Origin: Bartonella massiliensis
GTDB taxonomy: Bacteria > Pseudomonadota > Alphaproteobacteria > Rhizobiales > Rhizobiaceae
Reading direction: 5' to 3'
NCBI RefSeq assembly: GCF_902150025.1
Contig: NZ_CABFVS010000024.1
Span: 1 to 64,000 of the forward strand
Length of the DNA: 64,000 nucleotides
The notes below the pieces were generated by a model. It had not been told where the DNA came from. It was given only the letters and a program-made list of their open reading frames with translations, and did not search any database. Made by a program: the position numbers and the translations under genes. Every line of letters begins with the position of its first letter. Position 1 is the first letter of the stretch. This document shows positions 59,511 through 64,000 of this stretch, piece after piece.

Positions 59511-59849
59511 TTATTCATTGTGAAATTTATAAGAGAAAGGACTATTATAATTCATATAAATTTCCCATAAAATACAGCATATACCGATAGCCCCCCCCAT
59601 TCCTGCTCCTATCAGTGCTCCTGTGACTATTCCAGCAGAAAGTGCTATTCCTATACCCATTGCGATAACTGGACCAAAACCTGGAAGAGCAATATAACCA
59701 TAAGTAGCAAGAATTGCTGAGATTGCTCCTGATATGCTACCGTTTAAGCCGCCAATAAAAGCAAATTCTTTAATAGAATAGCAGCACTTTTTGAAAAAAT
59801 TGCTCTTATAACGATGGCAAGAGACATTGTTGTAAATTTTAAAATTAAT
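59511..59849 (-). CDS. Small Gly/Ala-rich membrane protein
   Basis: 112 residues if ATG 59849 is used. That codon overlaps the stop of the gene upstream (ATGATTAA), which suggests coupling; in-frame starts also exist at 59864 and 59897. After a basic Cys-containing N-terminus, residues about 35-100 are a long hydrophobic region rich in small residues, with glycine-zipper spacing (GGLNGSISGAISAI and GALIGAGMGGAIGI). There are probably two membrane helices and a short polar tail. The composition resembles small channel-forming or bacteriocin-like peptides and glycine-zipper envelope proteins. No family is assigned. Confidence 0.6.
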   Translation of the reverse strand: MNFKIYNNVSCHRYKSNFFKKCCYSIKEFAFIGGLNGSISGAISAILATYGYIALPGFGPVIAMGIGIALSAGIVTGALIGAGMGGAIGICCILWEIYMNYNSPFSYKFHNE

Positions 59850-60189
59850 CATATTTTTTTCTTTCATTTTGAATGCTAACTGTTCCTGCGTAGTCAACGG
59901 ATACGAGAAAATGGGATTTTTTAAATTTTACTAAAGCACGCCAAATGCCTTTGTCATCTAAACGCAATCGTTTAATGTTTTCAAAACCATTTTGCATAAG
60001 ACAGTTTTTAACTTGTGAAGCAGTAAATGAGTTTTGTCCTATTTTAGTGATATTTTGAGTAGAGCTATAGGTAAAAGCTCTACAGTAAGGAAGATAAAAA
60101 AAATTACTAATTGAATGCGTGACGAGCAATGAAACACATACAATCATCATAAAAAAAATACTTAATTTAAAAACTTTATTTAGTTTCAT
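59845..60189 (-). CDS. Small exported protein with signal or anchor
   Basis: 114 residues. The N-terminus (MKLNKVFKLSIFFMMIVCVS) is a signal peptide or single membrane anchor. The rest is a small periplasmic domain with TASQVKNCLMQNGFENIKRL followed by DDKGIWRALVKFKKSHFLVSV, a helix-then-strand pattern reminiscent of PepSY-type modules (a helix and a beta-hairpin reading DYAGTVSIQ). It forms a two-gene unit with the Gly-rich membrane protein at 59511. I do not recognise a specific family; a role in envelope regulation or as a partner or inhibitor of the membrane protein is a guess. Confidence 0.6.
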   Translation of the reverse strand: MKLNKVFKLSIFFMMIVCVSLLVTHSISNFFYLPYCRAFTYSSTQNITKIGQNSFTASQVKNCLMQNGFENIKRLRLDDKGIWRALVKFKKSHFLVSVDYAGTVSIQNERKKYD

Positions 60190-61035
60190 CTTGTCACCAT
60201 CTATTGAAACAATACTTCATTAACCTTTGTATTGCGAACAGGTTCCCAAGATGATTTTATTTTTAATATTATACTTAATAACAAAACTTTTTGAAAACTT
60301 ATTGATTAAATAAAAGTACTTTTTATTTTATTTAGTAGTAAAAATTTTAAATTATATTATAATGCTATTATATAAACTATAATTTTGATTATTATACAGT
60401 ATTATAAAAATATATATTATATTTTCTCTTATTTTTATATAATTTTTTTAAATATATATGTTACTTTTTTAGAAAGTATGCGGTATAAAAATATTAATTT
60501 TTATATATTATTATACAAACTCAAATAAATATGATTCAAATTATAGAGTGATTATATTTCTCATTTATAACACATAAGTTTATCATAATAATTCATTATT
60601 TTATATGTTAAATAAGCGTCTCAAATATCGTACATACATACAAAAGGGCAGCTGGTATGTGAGTAGTATAAAGAAATAAAACGCTTCTTAGAAATGTTTT
60701 TAAAATATAAAGAGATCAAAACATTAGAATGGCAAAAAACTATAATACGTACGGGTTTTTAGATTCATAAGTGTAAAAATGATAGTTCAATAGCTTTCTG
60801 TTTATACAATTAAGAGGGAGGGCTATTGCGAAACGCGTTTAAGTGTTAAATGTTACTTTAAAACAAGCGCATAAATTAATAAAATATTATTTTTTACTGA
60901 ATAGACATACTTTAAAATACATTTTTAGAAATGATTACTTATTAGGCTATTTATTCCTTATGCTTTTATTACTATTTTTTAGTTTTCATGAGTAATTTAG
61001 AGCCAAAGTTAGCGTTTATCTTCCATTATTATCCC
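60190..61035. other. Very AT-rich intergenic region
   Basis: About 850 bp, with long A/T runs around 60300-60560. No open frame, tRNA or repeat array is recognised. It could hold the promoter for the small exported protein and sequence 3' of the hydroxylase gene. Confidence 0.4.
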
Positions 61036-62268
61036 TTATTTTTCGATAGAATTTTTAGACGATTTTGTTGAAAATATTTGCATCATTTCCTTAAAGCCGT
61101 AACCGGGATACATTCCTTTGCGCATAAATAAATTACGTAGTGGCGAGCAATTATGTAATAGACCAAGCCCAATACCGCGCATGATATGAACAGGCAACAT
61201 ATGAGAAAGTAAAGAAGAGTTGAGGGTATGAACAGCTTTACTGCGGATTAATATATCTGGTTTGCGGTATTGGTTATATCGTGTCACAATCATTTCAGAA
61301 TTAGAAGCGGATATTTGATTGGGTAAAATATCAATCAAAGTTTGAACATCACGGAATCCTAAATTTAATCCCTGTGCTCCAATAGGGGGAAAAACATGAG
61401 CAGATTCACCCACGAGGATTGTTCGATTAGCAGCAAAATGATGAGAGAGAAGTCCTGAAAGCGGCCACGCTTGAATTGATGTTTCTAAGGTTAGTTTTCC
61501 AAGCATTGATTGCATTTGGTTTTCGATTATTTTTGCAACTTCTTTTGAGTTTATATTCAATAACTCCTCAGCACGAGAAGGGTGAACAACCCATACAAGA
61601 CTAGATCTTCGCCCTAGTAGCGGAACCTGTGTAAATGGGCCATGTTCTGTATGAAATTCAGTTGATGTATTTTGGTGAGAAAATTCATGAGAAAAGTTGA
61701 GAACAATTGCTTTTTGTGGATAGTTCCACTGTTTGACAGTTATTCCTGCTGCTGCACGCGTAAGAGAATGTCGTCCATCAGCAGCAATAACAAGTGGTGC
61801 TTGAATGACTCTACCGTCAGCCAGCGTAATAGATACATGGCTTTTTGTGTGATGAAACGATTTGGCTTCAGAAACAAATCTTTTAATATTGGGCATTTGT
61901 GTAACAGCATCATTTAAAGCATTGTTCAATTCTACATTGGGTATATTATAGCCAAAAGCTTTTTCACCAATTTCAGCAGAAGAAAAATGCACCGTAGGAG
62001 CACGCACAATCCTAGCAGTTATATCGATAATTCTTATGCACGATAAAGCCGAAGCCTGTTTTTGAAGACTATTCCAAATATTAAGTTTTTGAAGTGTGCG
62101 TATTGCAGGCATCATAAGAGCTGTTGTTCGTAACTCATCTGTATGAGCAGAAGGGCCAACAAGAAAAACAGAAAAACCCTTACGCGCAAGCCTCAACGCG
62201 GCTAACATCCCAACAGGACCTGCACCAATAACAATAATGTTTTTATACTCTTTCTTTTCAATGATCAC
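61036..62268 (-). CDS. UbiH/UbiF-family FAD-dependent hydroxylase
   Basis: 410 residues from GTG 62268. The FAD-binding GxGxxG is IVIGAGPVGMLAALRL at residues about 11-26. The second motif is IAADGRHSLTR, and the third FAD motif LVGESAHVFPPIGAQGLNLG has GES in place of the usual GDA. The family hydroxylates the ubiquinone ring at the membrane surface using FAD, NAD(P)H and oxygen. Alphaproteobacteria often have one or two such enzymes (UbiH, UbiL), so the position hydroxylated is not certain. It is divergent from pcs. Confidence 0.9.
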   Translation of the reverse strand: MIIEKKEYKNIIVIGAGPVGMLAALRLARKGFSVFLVGPSAHTDELRTTALMMPAIRTLQKLNIWNSLQKQASALSCIRIIDITARIVRAPTVHFSSAEIGEKAFGYNIPNVELNNALNDAVTQMPNIKRFVSEAKSFHHTKSHVSITLADGRVIQAPLVIAADGRHSLTRAAAGITVKQWNYPQKAIVLNFSHEFSHQNTSTEFHTEHGPFTQVPLLGRRSSLVWVVHPSRAEELLNINSKEVAKIIENQMQSMLGKLTLETSIQAWPLSGLLSHHFAANRTILVGESAHVFPPIGAQGLNLGFRDVQTLIDILPNQISASNSEMIVTRYNQYRKPDILIRSKAVHTLNSSLLSHMLPVHIMRGIGLGLLHNCSPLRNLFMRKGMYPGYGFKEMMQIFSTKSSKNSIEK

Positions 62269-62447
62269 AACAATTTGAATCTTTCCTCATTGCGCAAATA
62301 TTTTAACGTTTCCAAATGATTGCTCTCTTTTTATTGTATGAAGCTTTTCTATTATATTATGATAAATAATACGATATAAAAAAGTAACCTTTTTATGATT
62401 TTTTTTATGCTGAGTCATAATCATGGGTAAAAATGGCATATTGGTAA

Positions 62448-63266
62448 ATGGATGAAGATTTTAAAAACGAGGATACAAAAACCTTGAAACGTAAACTAAC
62501 AAAAAAAATCAAAACAAATGCTAAATTGTTACGTCATAAAAAAGTAACAATGCCACAAGCAAAAGCTTTTTCTGTTCATTTACTCACAGCTTCGGGATCT
62601 TTTTTAGCGTTTCTTTCTCTTATATCGGCTTCTCAAAAAGAATGGACAGCGATGTTCTGTTGGCTTGGACTTGCGCTTCTCGTTGATGGTATAGATGGAC
62701 CCATTGCACGCAAACTTGATGTTAAATATGTACTTCCAACATGGTCAGGAGAACTATTAGATAATATCATTGATTACGTAACTTATGTTTTAATTCCTGC
62801 TTTTGCACTTTATCAAAGTGGTTTTATGGGAGTAGGGTTATCATTTTCATTGAGTGCGATCATTGTTATTTCATCGGCTATTTATTACGCTGATACGGGT
62901 ATGAAAACAAAAGAAAACTTTTTTAAAGGATTTCCTGTTGTTTGGAATATGATGGTTTTTACGCTTTTTATCGTAAGACCAGCGGAGTGGATTACTTTTA
63001 GTATCATTGTTTTATCGGCAATTATATCTTTTTTGCCAATTTATTTTATCCATCCCGTAAGAGTTCTTCGTTTGCGGAAAATTAATTTTCCAATTTTTCT
63101 CTTATGGTGTTTTTTTGGTGTTTCTGCGTTCTTTTATCGACTAGAGGCTCCATATTGGGTTAAAATAGGAATTTCAATAACGGGGATTTATATATATTGT
63201 ATTGGCGCGGTCATGCAAATATTTCCGCAGCTTGGGGCAAAAAATATAAAAAGAACAATAAAATAG
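62448..63266 (+). CDS. pcs: Phosphatidylcholine synthase
   Basis: 272 residues, CDP-alcohol phosphatidyltransferase family. The signature D-G-x2-D-G-P-x-A-R...G...D...D is visible in LVDGIDGPIARKLDVKY and SGELLDNIIDYVTYV. There are eight or so hydrophobic helices after a basic N-terminal leader (about 40 residues). Length and the conserved KAFSVHLLTASGSFLAFLSL start match Pcs, which makes phosphatidylcholine directly from CDP-diacylglycerol and choline. This is a hallmark of host-associated Rhizobiales and yields a membrane lipid shared with host cells. The next gene starts 24 bases after its stop. Confidence 0.93.
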   Translation: MDEDFKNEDTKTLKRKLTKKIKTNAKLLRHKKVTMPQAKAFSVHLLTASGSFLAFLSLISASQKEWTAMFCWLGLALLVDGIDGPIARKLDVKYVLPTWSGELLDNIIDYVTYVLIPAFALYQSGFMGVGLSFSLSAIIVISSAIYYADTGMKTKENFFKGFPVVWNMMVFTLFIVRPAEWITFSIIVLSAIISFLPIYFIHPVRVLRLRKINFPIFLLWCFFGVSAFFYRLEAPYWVKIGISITGIYIYCIGAVMQIFPQLGAKNIKRTIK

Positions 63267-63289
63267 TTGTTTTTAAGAAGGGTGTTAAG

Positions 63290-64000
63290 ATGAAAATTGA
63301 TTTTGGAGCAGGTGATGATATTTCTTTTACGAAAGAGGGCTGTGCTGGTATTATAAAGCTCACACGTCCTTTAGCATTAAATGCTCTTAATCAACGAATG
63401 GTTTTCGCTTTTAAAAAAGCTCTCAAAACATGGGAAACAGATGATGATGTGTCTTGTGTCCTAATTGAAGGGGAGGGCCGTGCTTTTTGTGCTGGTGGAG
63501 ATGTTGTAGAAATTTACCATATGGGGAAAAATGCCTCTGCTTATCAATATTTTAGGGATGAATATAGTTTAAATGCTTATATTAAACGTTTTTCAAAGCC
63601 TTACATTTCTTTTTTAAACGGTATTTGGATGGGAGGAGGGGTAGGGATTTCACTTTATGGTTCTCATCGAATTGTTACAGAAAATACACTTTTTGCTATG
63701 CCAGAAGGAGCAATTGGATTTTTTCCAGATGTTGGTGCAAGTTTTTTCTTTCCTTCTCTTCCCAATTATTTTGGTATCTACCTTGCATTAACTGGCGCAC
63801 GTATAAAGTGGGGAGATTGCTTAAATCTGGGATTAGCAACACATGCTGTTCCTGAAGTTGAATTAGCATCCATTAAAAAGGCTATTATTGAGCAAGGAAA
63901 TCCTAGTTTGGCTTTAGAGGAGTGTGCAAGGGTAAAAGACTATGAAACGAGTCATGAAATACGTGGTCTTATTAAAACTTGTTTTAGTGTCCAGACATTA
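63290..64000 (+). CDS. Enoyl-CoA hydratase/isomerase family, probably 3-hydroxyisobutyryl-CoA hydrolase (partial)
   Basis: The frame runs from ATG 63290 (Shine-Dalgarno gaaggg) past the end of the window, 237 codons so far. Crotonase-fold motifs are TRPLALNALN, the oxyanion-hole region GEGRAFCAGGDV and WMGGGVGISLYG, and AMPEGAIGFFPDVGASFFF. The E...D pair in that last block and the LALTGARIKWGDCLNLGLA segment fit the hydrolase branch (HIBYL-CoA hydrolase, valine breakdown) better than a hydratase. It is close behind pcs and may share its transcript. Confidence 0.9.
   Translation, partial: MKIDFGAGDDISFTKEGCAGIIKLTRPLALNALNQRMVFAFKKALKTWETDDDVSCVLIEGEGRAFCAGGDVVEIYHMGKNASAYQYFRDEYSLNAYIKRFSKPYISFLNGIWMGGGVGISLYGSHRIVTENTLFAMPEGAIGFFPDVGASFFFPSLPNYFGIYLALTGARIKWGDCLNLGLATHAVPEVELASIKKAIIEQGNPSLALEECARVKDYETSHEIRGLIKTCFSVQTL

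Noticed and set aside
63625-63855. 76-codon frame near the window end
   Set aside because: It is an out-of-frame shadow of the enoyl-CoA hydratase family gene that runs from 63290 to beyond the window.
1-64000. CRISPR array, rRNA operon or replication origin
   Set aside because: I looked for regularly spaced direct repeats, rRNA-like sequence and a DnaA-box cluster and saw none; the few tandem repeats have only two copies.

Overview
The window looks like chromosomal DNA of a Bartonella species (Alphaproteobacteria, Hyphomicrobiales). The evidence is AT-rich DNA with long decayed intergenic stretches, an IalB-family invasion protein, NdvA glucan exporter, DivK, phosphatidylcholine synthase, an alphaproteobacterial SUF operon, an inducible-type autotransporter, and several broken copies of one phage integrase. 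The genus call rests on gene content and protein character. No database search was possible.

Layout. 0-9 kb: tRNA-Ser(UGA), two paralogous small lipoproteins, a large autotransporter, then prophage scraps and a non-coding stretch rich in AAACGTTT palindromes. 9.2-12.9 kb: a foreign-looking cassette with a PqqD-like plus radical SAM protein (three frameshifts), an intact MFS transporter fused to an APH-type kinase domain, and a second short radical SAM protein. It ends against an integrase fragment. 13-16 kb: ndvA and an RluC-type pseudouridine synthase. 16.8-19.4 kb: an ABC-2 exporter whose ATPase gene carries two frameshifts. 21.3-30.5 kb: divK, rpsI-rplM, recJ, parE, lipB, a TPM/LemA pair and a fumarylacetoacetase-fold hydrolase. 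31-34 kb: remnants of an MFS transporter, a FAD/NAD(P)-binding protein and an integrase. 34-43.4 kb: IalB-family protein, rne, amidase, PBP1A and prfB with its programmed frameshift. 43.5-44.5 kb: a third integrase pseudogene. 44.7-54.5 kb: bcp, tyrS, an alpha/beta hydrolase and the SUF operon (cysteine desulfurase, sufB, sufC, sufD, sufS, sufT). 54.5-58.1 kb: a decayed type III restriction-modification locus with an HrgA-type gene. 58.6-64 kb: sodC, two small membrane/secreted proteins, a UbiH-type hydroxylase, pcs, and the start of an enoyl-CoA hydratase/3-hydroxyisobutyryl-CoA hydrolase gene that runs off the window.

How it fits together. The core genes (translation, topoisomerase IV, RNA decay, cell wall, Fe-S assembly, lipoylation) are intact. 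Between them sit accessory modules in various states of decay. Three carry the 5' part of the same integrase family preceded by the same roughly 140-180 bp upstream sequence, so repeated integration and deletion by related elements shaped the window. The most interesting accessory unit is the PqqD/radical SAM - MFS-kinase - radical SAM cassette, which resembles a peptide-modification and export system. All three lesions in its first gene lie in short homopolymer runs and each is repaired by adding one base, so it may be less dead than it appears.
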